Assembly (NCBI RefSeq): GCF_907164905.1
Contig: NZ_CAJRAF010000001.1
Span: 1,709,001-1,773,000 of the forward strand
Direction of reading: 5' to 3'
From: Dyadobacter sp. CECT 9275
Lineage (GTDB): Bacteria > Bacteroidota > Bacteroidia > Cytophagales > Spirosomataceae
DNA: 64,000 nt
Under the pieces are notes generated by a model that saw only the letters and a program-made list of their open reading frames with translations, made no database searches and had not been told where the DNA came from. A program made the position numbers and the translations under genes. Each line of letters starts with the position of its first letter. Within the stretch, counting starts at the first letter, position 1. Below, piece after piece: positions 33,085-41,891 of the stretch.

Positions 33085-33483
33085 ATGAAAAAGGAAGACC
33101 TACCGCAAGACCCGGGCGCACTCGACCACTTTACCCGCGAAGTTTGTTACGTCAAAAATGAAGAGGGAAAATACGAAACGGCGCTCAGCCGCGGCTGGAA
33201 CGTGAAAAAAGAAGCGTTGGATAGTGCCTGGGATGAAGTTAACGACCGCATAGAGGAGGCCAGGGTGGCTGTGGCAAACGGAGAGAAAAGCCCGGTATAC
33301 TATTTTATGGAGCTTAGGCTGATGGATATGACGGTGTTGTCGGGTTACACGGGTTTCTTTCCTTTTTTTATTAAAAGACATATGAAACCGTCGGTATTTA
33401 GCGGATTGAGTGACAGCAAGCTTGCCAAGTATGCCAGAGCGTTTGACATTACGTTAGAAGAACTTAAGAATTTTAAAGGGTAA
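33085..33483 (+). CDS. Small protein of unknown function in the flexirubin run
   Basis: Protein of 132 residues without signal peptide. The first half is charged (CYVKNEEGKYETALSRGWNV, EEARVAVANGEKSPVYYFME); a more hydrophobic part follows (MTVLSGYTGFFPFFIKRHMK), which could contact membrane or acyl chains. The end (SDSKLAKYARAFDITLEELK) looks like a short helix-turn-helix-like tail. No family can be named. It is separated by only 4 bp from the BtrH-type gene, suggesting coupling. It occurs at the position where other flexirubin loci carry a similar short protein. Confidence 0.78.
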   Translation: MKKEDLPQDPGALDHFTREVCYVKNEEGKYETALSRGWNVKKEALDSAWDEVNDRIEEARVAVANGEKSPVYYFMELRLMDMTVLSGYTGFFPFFIKRHMKPSVFSGLSDSKLAKYARAFDITLEELKNFKG

Positions 33484-33487
33484 AAAA

Positions 33488-34519
33488 GTGGAGATAGCAA
33501 GTCAGGCAGATACTTTTCAACACGTACAGGCAGCTCATTGCGAAAATGGTGTTACTACCGCGCTGTTGCGGCATCAGGGGCTCGAATTTATGACAGAGCC
33601 ATTGGCCTTCGGCATGGGCTCTGGTCTCTTTTACATTCAGATACCATTCCTGACGGTGAATAATGGCCCGGCAATCTCGTTCAGGACCATGCCCGGTGCT
33701 ATTTTTAAAAGAACTTGCAAGTCGCTAGGAGTTGATATCACTCATAAAAAATTCAGCAGTGAAGACAGCGCCAGGAAATTTCTGGACCAGAAGGCAGAGC
33801 AAAAGATACCTGTGGGTTGTCAGGTAGGCGTTTTTCATCTTACTTATTTCCCCAAAGAATACCGCTTCCATTTTAATGCCCATAACCTGATTGTCTTTGG
33901 AAAAGAAGACAACCGCTACCTGATCAGCGATCCGGTGATGGAAAATACCACCACCCTGAGTGATGAGGAACTGACACGTGTTCGTTTTGCAAAAGGTACT
34001 TTTGCACCCCGGGGGCATATCTATTTCCCCGAAAGAGTAGGTGTCGTTACAGAAGATGTGATCAGAAAGGGCATTGTAAAGGGGATCAAAAGGAACGTAG
34101 GTGATATGCTGCATATCCCCGGGAGTGTTGCAGGTGTGGACGGGATCAGGCATACATCCAATCATATCAGGAAATGGCGCGACAAACTCGGTCTGAAAAA
34201 GGCTGGTTTGTATCTGGGACAGATCGTCCGTATGCAGGAGGAAATTGGAACCGGCGGCGGCGGATTCAGGTTTCTGTACGGTGCGTTTCTGGAACAGGCA
34301 GCGGCTTACCTTCACAATGACCAGGTGGCAAACATATCTGAAGACTTTACGAAATCAGGGGATATGTGGCGTGCCAGTGCCATAAAAATGGCGGGTGTTT
34401 ACAAAGGAAGGCTCACGGAACAGAAGGATTTCGAGGAGATTGCCGATATGCTGGTGGAAATCAGGTTGGTGGAAAAGGATGCTTTTAAAAAGCTCTCGAA
34501 ACTGAACCTGGGTAAGTGA
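33488..34519 (+). CDS. BtrH-type (C39-like) acyltransferase-fold protein
   Basis: Protein of 343 residues starting at GTG, with the butirosin biosynthesis protein H N-terminal domain. Family marks are the Cys-containing AAHCENGVTTALLRHQG (likely nucleophile Cys at about 17), FGMGSGLFYI, and the His in RFHFNAHNLIVFGK with the Asp in YLISDPV. BtrH transfers an acyl group from a carrier protein to an amine in butirosin synthesis. Here a similar protein next to a carrier-protein gene could join the aryl polyene and the resorcinol, or act on another acyl group. The C-terminal 180 residues are helical and belong to the usual second domain (DUF4872). It ends directly before the ABC ATPase gene. Confidence 0.87.
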   Translation: MEIASQADTFQHVQAAHCENGVTTALLRHQGLEFMTEPLAFGMGSGLFYIQIPFLTVNNGPAISFRTMPGAIFKRTCKSLGVDITHKKFSSEDSARKFLDQKAEQKIPVGCQVGVFHLTYFPKEYRFHFNAHNLIVFGKEDNRYLISDPVMENTTTLSDEELTRVRFAKGTFAPRGHIYFPERVGVVTEDVIRKGIVKGIKRNVGDMLHIPGSVAGVDGIRHTSNHIRKWRDKLGLKKAGLYLGQIVRMQEEIGTGGGGFRFLYGAFLEQAAAYLHNDQVANISEDFTKSGDMWRASAIKMAGVYKGRLTEQKDFEEIADMLVEIRLVEKDAFKKLSKLNLGK

Positions 34520-35281
34520 GTGGATCTGGAAATGGCAAAAATTCCTTGTATTGAGATCAGTAATATTTCCAAAAGATATAAATCGTCACAGGAGTATTCG
34601 CTCAGAGATGTTTCTCTGACGATCAACCAGTCGGACGTATTTGGTTTGCTCGGCCCCAACGGTGCCGGAAAAACCACGTTGATATCCATTCTCTGCGGAA
34701 TTATTCCCCCCACTTCAGGTGAAGTGAAGTACTTTAAGGACCAGTACCTGATATCCCCGGAGGACCGTAAGCGGATGATCGGGTTTGTGCCACAGGAATA
34801 TGCCTTTTATCAGGAACTTACACCCCGGCAAAACCTGGATTATTTCGGAGCGATGTACGACATACCCCGGCATGAGCTAAGGGCAAGGCGCGAACATCTG
34901 CTGAATGTTCTGGGATTATCTAAAGCTGCGGACAAAAAAGTTGAAACGTTTTCGGGAGGTATGAAAAGGCGGGTGAACCTGGCCATCGGGATCATTCATG
35001 AGCCATCCGTACTTTTTCTGGACGAGCCTACAGTGGGCGTGGACGTACAGAGTAAAAACGCAATCATCAGATATCTTACCTTCCTGAACGAAAGCGGAAC
35101 AACAATTATTTATACCTCGCATCATTTGTCGGAAGCAGAGGAATTTTGCAATCGGATCGCCCTAATAGACAACGGAAATGTAATGGCTGATGGTGAAATC
35201 GCTGATCTGATGATGCAAAACGAGACTGTAAATTTACAGGCACTTTTTATAAAACTGACCGGCGAGGAATACCGCGACTGA
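34520..35281 (+). CDS. ABC transporter ATP-binding protein
   Basis: ABC-2-type export ATPase, 253 residues. Starts at GTG immediately after the preceding stop; an ATG four codons later (34532) is equally possible. Walker A is GLLGPNGAGKTTL, the Q-loop is in GFVPQEYAFY, the signature is FSGGMKRRVNL, Walker B is SVLFLDEPTVGVD, and the switch His is in IIYTSHHLSEAE. The order and FSGGMKRR signature match the drug/polysaccharide (DRA/NodI-like) exporter group. The permease gene follows after 5 bp. Probably exports a pigment precursor or lipid. Confidence 0.95.
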   Translation: MDLEMAKIPCIEISNISKRYKSSQEYSLRDVSLTINQSDVFGLLGPNGAGKTTLISILCGIIPPTSGEVKYFKDQYLISPEDRKRMIGFVPQEYAFYQELTPRQNLDYFGAMYDIPRHELRARREHLLNVLGLSKAADKKVETFSGGMKRRVNLAIGIIHEPSVLFLDEPTVGVDVQSKNAIIRYLTFLNESGTTIIYTSHHLSEAEEFCNRIALIDNGNVMADGEIADLMMQNETVNLQALFIKLTGEEYRD

Positions 35282-35286
35282 TACTT

Positions 35287-36564
35287 ATGTTCAAGATTTT
35301 CTCATCGTTAAGAAAAGAGGTACTGCTGTTATTCAATGACAAAGTAGGGCTGGCACTTATGTTTTTGATGCCTTTACTGCTGGTTTTTATCATTACGATT
35401 ATTCAGGATGGGGCATATAAGGTTGTGAATGAAAACAAAATTCCGATTTTGGCAGTAAATCATGACTCGGGGAAAGAAGGCAGAAAGCTTTTGGCGCTGC
35501 TGGCCGGGTCAGGCCTTTTTGAACTGGATACGCTCAACACTCTTCCGCAGGAGGCTTTAAAAAGTGAACTGCTTGCTAAGGGAAAAATGATCGCCCTTTA
35601 TATTCCGAAAACTTTTTCGGCTGGCCTGGAAAGTAATGCGGGTGAGGTTAGCAATATCCTGATGAAAGATCTGGGCCTGGATTATGATTCTGATAGCACG
35701 GAATCGTCACCGATGCCCTCGCTCACATTTTATCATGATCCTGTTCTGCAGGAAAACTATAGCTATTCGGTGCGGGGAATTATTCAATCCTATATGAGTG
35801 TGATTGAGAATTCGCTCATGATTGAAAGAATGTATGCCGCCATGGACCTTAGTGGCAAGGAAGATGTCCTGAAAGATAAAATGATGAACAACCGGGTCAA
35901 TATAAAACAGGTAATTGCCAGTAACAGCAACAGCATGGCGGTACCCAATTCAACACAGCATAACGTACCGGCCTGGACCATCTTTGCCATGTTTTTCATG
36001 GTAGTTTCGCTTGGGAGCAATATTGTGAAGGAAAGGATGAGCGGCAGTTTCCTGCGACTGAAAACCATGCCTACTACCTTTATGCTGGTTATGTTCAGTA
36101 AAATGGCGGTGTATGTTGCGGTGGCGGTGGTTCAGGTTGCACTTACTTTTTCAATGGGTATTCTGGTTTTGCCCCGACTGGACTTGCCAGAGCTGACAAT
36201 CCCTTCGAATATCCCGGCTTTCGCTGCGGTGGTATTTGCAAGCAGTATGGCTGCCGTGAGCTACGCACTTATGATCGGAGCATTTGCCAGGACGCAGGAA
36301 CAGGCAAATGGTTTTGGTGCTATATCGATTATTATTTTTGGGGCAATTGGAGGTATATTAGTGCCCACGTTCGTTATGCCCTCTTATATCCAGGTATTAG
36401 GAAGTTTTTCACCACTTCACTGGTGCCTGGAAGGTTTTTATATTTTGTTTCTCAAAGGCGGAAGCTGGCCCGAACTGAGGCCTGTTATTTTGTTTTTGGG
36501 AGTATTCATTTTGATTTGCCAACTTTGTACATACTTTAAATTAAGAATAGAAAAAATTATCTGA
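35287..36564 (+). CDS. ABC-2 type transporter permease
   Basis: Inner-membrane permease of 425 residues. One helix near the N-terminus (VGLALMFLMPLLLVFIITII) is followed by a large external domain (about 45-215) and five helices in the C-terminal half (for example FAMFFMVVSLGSNIVKE, FAAVVFASSMAAVSYALMIG, ISIIIFGAIGGILVP). This is the YhgE/ABC-2 layout. The last helix (PVILFLGVFILICQLCTYF) ends close to the C-terminus. It pairs with the ATPase 5 bp upstream. Its presence in the flexirubin locus points to export across the inner membrane of the pigment or an intermediate. Confidence 0.94.
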   Translation: MFKIFSSLRKEVLLLFNDKVGLALMFLMPLLLVFIITIIQDGAYKVVNENKIPILAVNHDSGKEGRKLLALLAGSGLFELDTLNTLPQEALKSELLAKGKMIALYIPKTFSAGLESNAGEVSNILMKDLGLDYDSDSTESSPMPSLTFYHDPVLQENYSYSVRGIIQSYMSVIENSLMIERMYAAMDLSGKEDVLKDKMMNNRVNIKQVIASNSNSMAVPNSTQHNVPAWTIFAMFFMVVSLGSNIVKERMSGSFLRLKTMPTTFMLVMFSKMAVYVAVAVVQVALTFSMGILVLPRLDLPELTIPSNIPAFAAVVFASSMAAVSYALMIGAFARTQEQANGFGAISIIIFGAIGGILVPTFVMPSYIQVLGSFSPLHWCLEGFYILFLKGGSWPELRPVILFLGVFILICQLCTYFKLRIEKII

Positions 36565-36612
36565 CAGCCTGCTCTGGCTTGTATCACAGCAGATAAGCAT
36601 TAAAACTAAATC

Positions 36613-36879
36613 ATGGACGTAAACAGTTTAAAACCGGTATTAAAGACTCAGATTGTTCAATATCTTAATTTATTAGATGTTAATCCGGAAGATATCAAAG
36701 ATGATGAACCGTTGTTTGGCGGAGATCTGGGGCTTGATTCTATCGACTCCCTGGAGCTTGTCGTTTTGCTGGAACGTGAATATGGGATTAAGATTACCAA
36801 CCCGGCAGAAGGACGTAAGATCCTGGTAGACGTCAATCACATGGCTGAATATATTCTGGCCAATACGAAAACTGCGTAA
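36613..36879 (+). CDS. Acyl carrier protein
   Basis: Carrier protein, 88 residues, for fatty acid or aryl polyene chains. The phosphopantetheine Ser is in DLGLDSIDSLELVVLL (about residue 44), preceded by the acidic DIKDDEPLFGGD. It is more divergent than the primary-metabolism AcpP (which usually reads ADSLD), as expected for a secondary-metabolite pathway. It lies one base before the ketosynthase start, so the two are translated together. The transferase at 23426-24052 may activate it. Confidence 0.93.
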   Translation: MDVNSLKPVLKTQIVQYLNLLDVNPEDIKDDEPLFGGDLGLDSIDSLELVVLLEREYGIKITNPAEGRKILVDVNHMAEYILANTKTA

Positions 36880-36880
36880 A

Positions 36881-38074
36881 ATGGGGCGGGTTTTGGTTAC
36901 GGGGCTGGGGGTGATCACGGCAATTGGGAACAATCTGGAGGAGAACTACCAGCGCCTGAGGAACGGGACTACGGGAATAGCCAAAGCGTCTTATTTTGAA
37001 TCTCTTTACGCATCGCAACTTCCTTTTGGAGAAGTTAAGTTAGCCAGTGAAACACTGGCAGAAATGCTTGGCCTGCAAAATGAAAAGGGATATACCAGAA
37101 CTTGTCTGCTGGCGGTGAAAGCATTTGAAGAAGCAATAGCTGACGCCGCGCTGACAGCACAGGATTTGTCGTCTTTTGATACCGCTCTTGTTTCTGCCAG
37201 TACCGTCGGAGGCATGTGTCTTACGGACCAGCTATATGAAGACGCAAATCTGAGGTCTAGAGGCTCGGAATATTTAAGTGCCTACGGCTGCTCCGCGCAT
37301 ACGCTTAAACTGGTGAAACGCTATTATATTCGTGGTTTTTCCGATACCATCAACACTGCCTGTTCGTCGTCGGCCAATGCCATCGCGCTGGGTGCGCGGC
37401 TCATAAGGGCAGGAAGGGCCAGCCGGGTGATTGTGGGTGGTGTGGATAGTTTGGCCAAATATACAGTCAATGGTTTTAATGCCCTGAAGATACTTTCTTC
37501 TCAACCATCCAAACCTTTTGACGAGAACCGCGATGGCCTTAATCTGGGGGAAGCTGGCGCTTATCTGGTCTTGGAAAGTGAGGAAGTCGCCGGTGACAAA
37601 AGAGTTTATGCAGAGATTTGTGGATATGGTAATGCCAATGATGCGCACCATCCCACTGCCATGTCAGACAATGCTGTAGGAGCCATCCGATCCATGAAGG
37701 AAGCATTGGAAACGGCTGGTATATCCCCTTCCCGGATTGACTATATCAATGCACACGGTACCGGCACACCCAATAACGACCAGATTGAAATGTTTGGAAT
37801 TTCCCAGCTTTTCGACAAGGTACCTCCTTATAATTCAACGAAGTCGTACACCGGTCATACCCTGGGTGCAGCGGGAGCTGTGGAAGCCGTTGTTAGTATA
37901 CTCAGTATTAAACATTCGGAAATTTTTCCCAGCCTGCATGTTCAGACGCCCATACAGGAATTTAACCATGCACCTGCAGGCACACTGATGGAAAACTACC
38001 CTGTAAATTATGTGCTTTCCAATTCCTTTGGCTTTGGCGGCAACTGTACATCTCTGGTGATCGGGAAGGTGTAA
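36881..38074 (+). CDS. Beta-ketoacyl-ACP synthase (KAS I/II type)
   Basis: Elongating ketosynthase, 397 residues. The start MGRVLVTGLGVITAIGNN is typical. The Cys nucleophile is in INTACSSSANAIALG (about residue 158), the two His residues are in YINAHGTGTPNND and KSYTGHTLGAAGAVE, and the Lys is in the same stretch (STKSYTG). The end LSNSFGFGGNCTSLVIGK is also typical. It probably extends the polyene chain of flexirubin. Aryl polyene loci normally have a second, chain-length-type ketosynthase plus reductase and dehydratase; these are not in the window. It is convergent with mutB. Confidence 0.93.
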   Translation: MGRVLVTGLGVITAIGNNLEENYQRLRNGTTGIAKASYFESLYASQLPFGEVKLASETLAEMLGLQNEKGYTRTCLLAVKAFEEAIADAALTAQDLSSFDTALVSASTVGGMCLTDQLYEDANLRSRGSEYLSAYGCSAHTLKLVKRYYIRGFSDTINTACSSSANAIALGARLIRAGRASRVIVGGVDSLAKYTVNGFNALKILSSQPSKPFDENRDGLNLGEAGAYLVLESEEVAGDKRVYAEICGYGNANDAHHPTAMSDNAVGAIRSMKEALETAGISPSRIDYINAHGTGTPNNDQIEMFGISQLFDKVPPYNSTKSYTGHTLGAAGAVEAVVSILSIKHSEIFPSLHVQTPIQEFNHAPAGTLMENYPVNYVLSNSFGFGGNCTSLVIGKV

Positions 38075-38100
38075 ACCGAACGGGCCAGACGGATGTCGGG

Positions 38101-40239
38101 TCAGCTCTCCATCAGGTCTTTGAGGATTTTCTGGGCCGCCACTGAAATAACCGTTCCGGGTCCGAAAATACCTTTCACGCCGGCATCGTATAAAAACGGG
38201 TAGTCTTTTGCTGGAATAACTCCTCCCGCAATGACCATAATATCCTCCCGTCCGATTTTCTTAAGCTCTTCAATCAGCTGGGGAATAAGGGTTTTGTGCC
38301 CCGCAGCCAGGCTCGATGCACCAATGACGTGTACGTCGTTGTCTGCCGCTTGTCGGGCCACTTCCTGAGGTGTCTGAAAAAGAGGGCCAATATCGACATC
38401 AAATCCCAGGTCGGCAAAGCTGGTAGCAATCACCTTGGCGCCCCTGTCGTGGCCATCCTGTCCCATTTTTGCAATCAGTATCCGGGGACGTCGTCCTTCG
38501 AGTGCGGCAAACTGATCAGACAAAACCAGGGCGGCCCTGAAATTCTCATCATCGGTAACTTCACTGCTGTAAATACCTGATATAGCCCGGATGGTTGATT
38601 TATACCTGCCAAATTCTTTTTCCATAGCACTGGATATTTCTCCCAAAGTAGCTCTTTTACGGGCCGCATCAATGGCCAGCATTAATAAATTTGAGGTCAT
38701 ATCCTTGCCTCCTTGCTCTTTGCACGCCTGGGTGATCAACGCCAATGCGTTTTCCACTTCCTGCTGATTCCTGTTAGCTTTTATACGATCAAGCCGGGCG
38801 ACCTGAACCTCTCGGACCTGCTGATTGTCAATTTCCAGCGTTTCCAGTTCCTCGGTGGTGGCACCGTAGTATTTGTTAACACCCACAATAATTTCCTTAC
38901 CGGCATCGATCCTTGCCTGTTTACGGGCAGCCGCTTCTTCTATACGCATTTTGGGTAGTCCCGTTTCAATGGCTTTTGTCATTCCGCCCAGTTCTTCTAC
39001 TTCTTCAATCAATTTCCAGGCTTTTTCGCACATCGCATGGGTCAGGTATTCAACGTAATAGGAGCCCCCCCAGGGATCAACCGCTTTGCACAGATCCGTT
39101 TCATGCTGCAGATATAACTGGGTATTACGTGCGATCCTGGCCGAAAAATTCGTAGGCAGGGCAATTGCTTCATCCAGAGAATTGGTGTGAAGAGATTGGG
39201 TATGCCCCATCACAGCGGCCATAGCCTCTATGCAGGTTCTGGTGACGTTATTGAAAGGATCTTGCTCAGTGAGGCTGTAACCGCTTGTTTGGCAGTGGGT
39301 CCTCAGGGCCATTGACTTTTCATTTTTTGGACCGAACTGCTTGACAATTTTTGCCCAGAGTACCCTTCCTGCCCGTAATTTGGCAATTTCCATAAAATGG
39401 TTCATGCCAATTCCCCAGAAAAAAGATAACCTCGGTGCGAAGTCGTCAATCTGCATTCCTGCTTTTAAGCCTGTCCTGATATACTCAAGCCCATCCGCAA
39501 GTGTATACGCCAGCTCTACATGAGCCGGAGCACCGGCCTCGTGCATGTGGTAACCGCTGATACTTACTGAATTGAATTTCGGCATCCACTGCGTGGTATA
39601 GGCAAATATGTCACCCACAATTCGCATTGAAGGGGCTGGCGGATAGATATAGGTATTTCTTACCATAAACTCTTTCAGTATATCGTTCTGTATCGTTCCG
39701 GAAAGTTGATCCGGCGCATAACCCTGCTCCTCTGCGGCTACGATGTAAAATGCCATAATGGGGATCACAGCCCCGTTCATAGTCATGGACACCGAGATGT
39801 CTCCGAGCGGTATCTGGTCAAACAGGATTTTCATATCCTCAACGGTATCAATGGCTACGCCGGCTTTGCCTACATCTCCGCGTACACGTTCATGGTCCGA
39901 ATCGTAGCCACGGTGAGTGGCCAGGTCGAATGCAACCGAAAGACCTTTTTGCCCGGCTGCCAGATTCCGCTTGTAAAATGCATTAGACGCTTCGGCAGTC
40001 GAAAATCCTGCATACTGGCGGATGGTCCAGGGCCGCTGAAGGTACATGGTAGCATAAGGTCCTCTCAGAAAAGGGGGTATACCCGCATCAAAATGAAGCA
40101 GATCTGCATCCTGAACCTTATTTTCTCTGAATTTTCCGGGTATGGCAATTCCCTCGGATGTCATCATGGTTCCTGCGTCCGGCGCAGGTATATCTGTCAT
40201 AGGGAAGGCCTGACTTTTTTTTCTGAAATCTGGTTTCAT
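38101..40239 (-). CDS. mutB: Methylmalonyl-CoA mutase, large subunit
   Basis: B12-dependent mutase that interconverts succinyl-CoA and methylmalonyl-CoA, 712 residues. The N-terminal TIM barrel has the substrate-binding stretch [20 protein letters not shown] (about 71-90) and [20 protein letters not shown]. The C-terminal B12-binding domain (about 575-710) has the ligand motif D-x-H-x-x-G in [13 protein letters not shown] and [12 protein letters not shown], with AGGVIP. All key elements are present. The start overlaps the mutA stop by 4 bases (ATGA), so the subunits are coupled. It would serve propionate production or use. Confidence 0.97.
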   Translation of the reverse strand: MKPDFRKKSQAFPMTDIPAPDAGTMMTSEGIAIPGKFRENKVQDADLLHFDAGIPPFLRGPYATMYLQRPWTIRQYAGFSTAEASNAFYKRNLAAGQKGLSVAFDLATHRGYDSDHERVRGDVGKAGVAIDTVEDMKILFDQIPLGDISVSMTMNGAVIPIMAFYIVAAEEQGYAPDQLSGTIQNDILKEFMVRNTYIYPPAPSMRIVGDIFAYTTQWMPKFNSVSISGYHMHEAGAPAHVELAYTLADGLEYIRTGLKAGMQIDDFAPRLSFFWGIGMNHFMEIAKLRAGRVLWAKIVKQFGPKNEKSMALRTHCQTSGYSLTEQDPFNNVTRTCIEAMAAVMGHTQSLHTNSLDEAIALPTNFSARIARNTQLYLQHETDLCKAVDPWGGSYYVEYLTHAMCEKAWKLIEEVEELGGMTKAIETGLPKMRIEEAAARKQARIDAGKEIIVGVNKYYGATTEELETLEIDNQQVREVQVARLDRIKANRNQQEVENALALITQACKEQGGKDMTSNLLMLAIDAARKRATLGEISSAMEKEFGRYKSTIRAISGIYSSEVTDDENFRAALVLSDQFAALEGRRPRILIAKMGQDGHDRGAKVIATSFADLGFDVDIGPLFQTPQEVARQAADNDVHVIGASSLAAGHKTLIPQLIEELKKIGREDIMVIAGGVIPAKDYPFLYDAGVKGIFGPGTVISVAAQKILKDLMES

Positions 40240-41624
40240 GGCTTTTCCTGATGAGCTTGTGATATACTAACGTGGTAATCCCGGGCGAGATTTCTCTTCG
40301 GCAGGTAAGGAGGCCATGGAACCGGGGGCATTGTAGTTTTCACCCTGTTTTCGGTTTGTTGAACGTACTTATTAACACCTACCATCACGTCGTCTTTCTT
40401 TAATGCTTCAATCTGCTCATTCCAGCGCTGGTCCAGCAAACGGCGTAAATCACCACTTAAAAAGTAGGGAACGATACCGCCTTTTTCTTCTATCTCTAAA
40501 AATAGATTCCAAGCGGAATCCGCCAGCTGAAGGGTCATATCCTCTATAAGGTAGGAGCCGGCGGCGGGGTCCGCTACCCTGTTCAGGGAACTTTCGTGGG
40601 ACAGGATAAGTGAAACATTCCTGGCTATCCTTTCGGAGAAATCATTTGGTGTTTTAAAACTCTGGTCGAAGGGGTATACTGTCAGTGCATTACAGCCACC
40701 CGTTACGGCACTCATTGCCTGTGCGGTTGTCCTGATCATATTGGTATAGGGCTCGTCTTCCGAGTGATGGAAGGCGGATGTAGTGCTATGAATAAAGGGT
40801 TCAGCTATGACCTTTATGTCATAACACTGAGCTATTCGTACATGGAGTGAGCGGAAGGCGCGCAGTTTGGCGATTTCGGTAAGGTATTGCGGGCCACACG
40901 GAATGGAAAAATAGATGAGAGAGAGCGCTTTTTCGGGAGATAGGCCCGTGTTCGTGAGTATGTCCAGGTCAAGCACCAGAGTGGCCAGGCAAAGAGCAAG
41001 CTCCTGTACGGGATCTGCCCCGGCCTCCTGGAATACATGGCTTTGTACCAACAGCGGGAAGAAGTTTTTAGCGGTGCTTTTCGTTTGCACCAGTTCCGAA
41101 ATATGCAACAGATAACCCCGGAAGTCACTTCCGTTTTGCAGCCATTCCGCCACCGGATCCAGGGCTATTCCACCTGCTTTTAATCCTCCGAAATTGTATA
41201 TTTCCTTGATTATATTGTTGTCCCTGTTTTTGGGCTGAAAAAAGAAGCGGGTGTTGATACTTTGCAAAAGGCTAAGCAGTTGATGAAGGTCTGCCGGGGC
41301 GGGAGCTGTGCCGACAGGATCAAGCAGGATTGCGTCTGCTCCATTTTGTATCAGGTGCCCGATTTTTTCAACAGCTTCTTCGAGGGGATAATCGCGCAGT
41401 AATGGTGTATTAAGCCAGCCTGTATCACTTCGTTGGCATTGGCGTATGCTATCAGATTCTTCGGCAGGACGTCCATCGTAGGTAGCATAAGGGCTAAAAA
41501 CCAGGTTTTCGGAGGGAATCCATCTTTTGATTTCAGAGAGCGGCGCTCCTAACTCTTTTTCTGCGAGGTTCTTCCAGGCAAAAGGCTGCGGAATTTCGAA
41601 CTCCTTAAACAAATGATCAGTCAT
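40236..41624 (-). CDS. mutA: Methylmalonyl-CoA mutase, small subunit
   Basis: Non-catalytic partner of MutB, 462 residues. The barrel-like part is recognisable in FTHS-like regions ([60 protein letters not shown]), matching the same positions in MutB. The protein ends soon after VGVNKY and lacks the degenerate C-terminal B12-like domain found in longer small subunits such as the propionibacterial one (about 640). It precedes mutB with an ATGA overlap. A TAnnTTTG box lies 50 bp upstream of its start. No B12 riboswitch is apparent; the leader looks too short. Confidence 0.93.
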   Translation of the reverse strand: MTDHLFKEFEIPQPFAWKNLAEKELGAPLSEIKRWIPSENLVFSPYATYDGRPAEESDSIRQCQRSDTGWLNTPLLRDYPLEEAVEKIGHLIQNGADAILLDPVGTAPAPADLHQLLSLLQSINTRFFFQPKNRDNNIIKEIYNFGGLKAGGIALDPVAEWLQNGSDFRGYLLHISELVQTKSTAKNFFPLLVQSHVFQEAGADPVQELALCLATLVLDLDILTNTGLSPEKALSLIYFSIPCGPQYLTEIAKLRAFRSLHVRIAQCYDIKVIAEPFIHSTTSAFHHSEDEPYTNMIRTTAQAMSAVTGGCNALTVYPFDQSFKTPNDFSERIARNVSLILSHESSLNRVADPAAGSYLIEDMTLQLADSAWNLFLEIEEKGGIVPYFLSGDLRRLLDQRWNEQIEALKKDDVMVGVNKYVQQTENRVKTTMPPVPWPPYLPKRNLARDYHVSISQAHQEKP

Positions 41625-41673
41625 GATACCTGTTGTGGATGTAATTTTTTATCTTAATTAAAACCGGTTCTTA

Positions 41674-41681
41674 CAAAGCTA
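41674..41681 (-). promoter_or_regulatory. Candidate -7 box of mutA
   Basis: Read on the minus strand the sequence is TAGCTTTG, a match to TAnnTTTG, 50 bp before the mutA start. The expected leader of about 45 bases is too short to hold a cobalamin riboswitch. Confidence 0.4.
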
Positions 41682-41840
41682 CAAATTTGAAATTACATTT
41701 TTTTTATTGTCTGAAACTCAATGCCCTGACTCCCTGTACATTACTTTGCATTATTCCGATACGTTTAACTTTTGGTTTGTATATCGCATGTCTTGGTGTT
41801 AAATTGAAAATCATTTCGCCTTCCCTAGCCGGTAATTTTA

Positions 41841-41848
41841 TATCTTTG
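41841..41848 (+). promoter_or_regulatory. Candidate -7 box of dnaA
   Basis: TATCTTTG matches TAnnTTTG and is 43 bp before the dnaA start. No TTG at the expected distance is seen. The 267-bp mutA/dnaA gap holds no consensus DnaA box that I can find. Confidence 0.4.
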
Positions 41849-41891
41849 CCGTCCATTTAAGTTTTGACATTCGGACTTCGGAAAATTAACA

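Noticed and set aside
41625..41891. Replication origin or cobalamin riboswitch between mutA and dnaA
   Set aside because: No DnaA-box cluster was found, and the predicted mutA leader of about 45 bases is too short for a cobalamin riboswitch.
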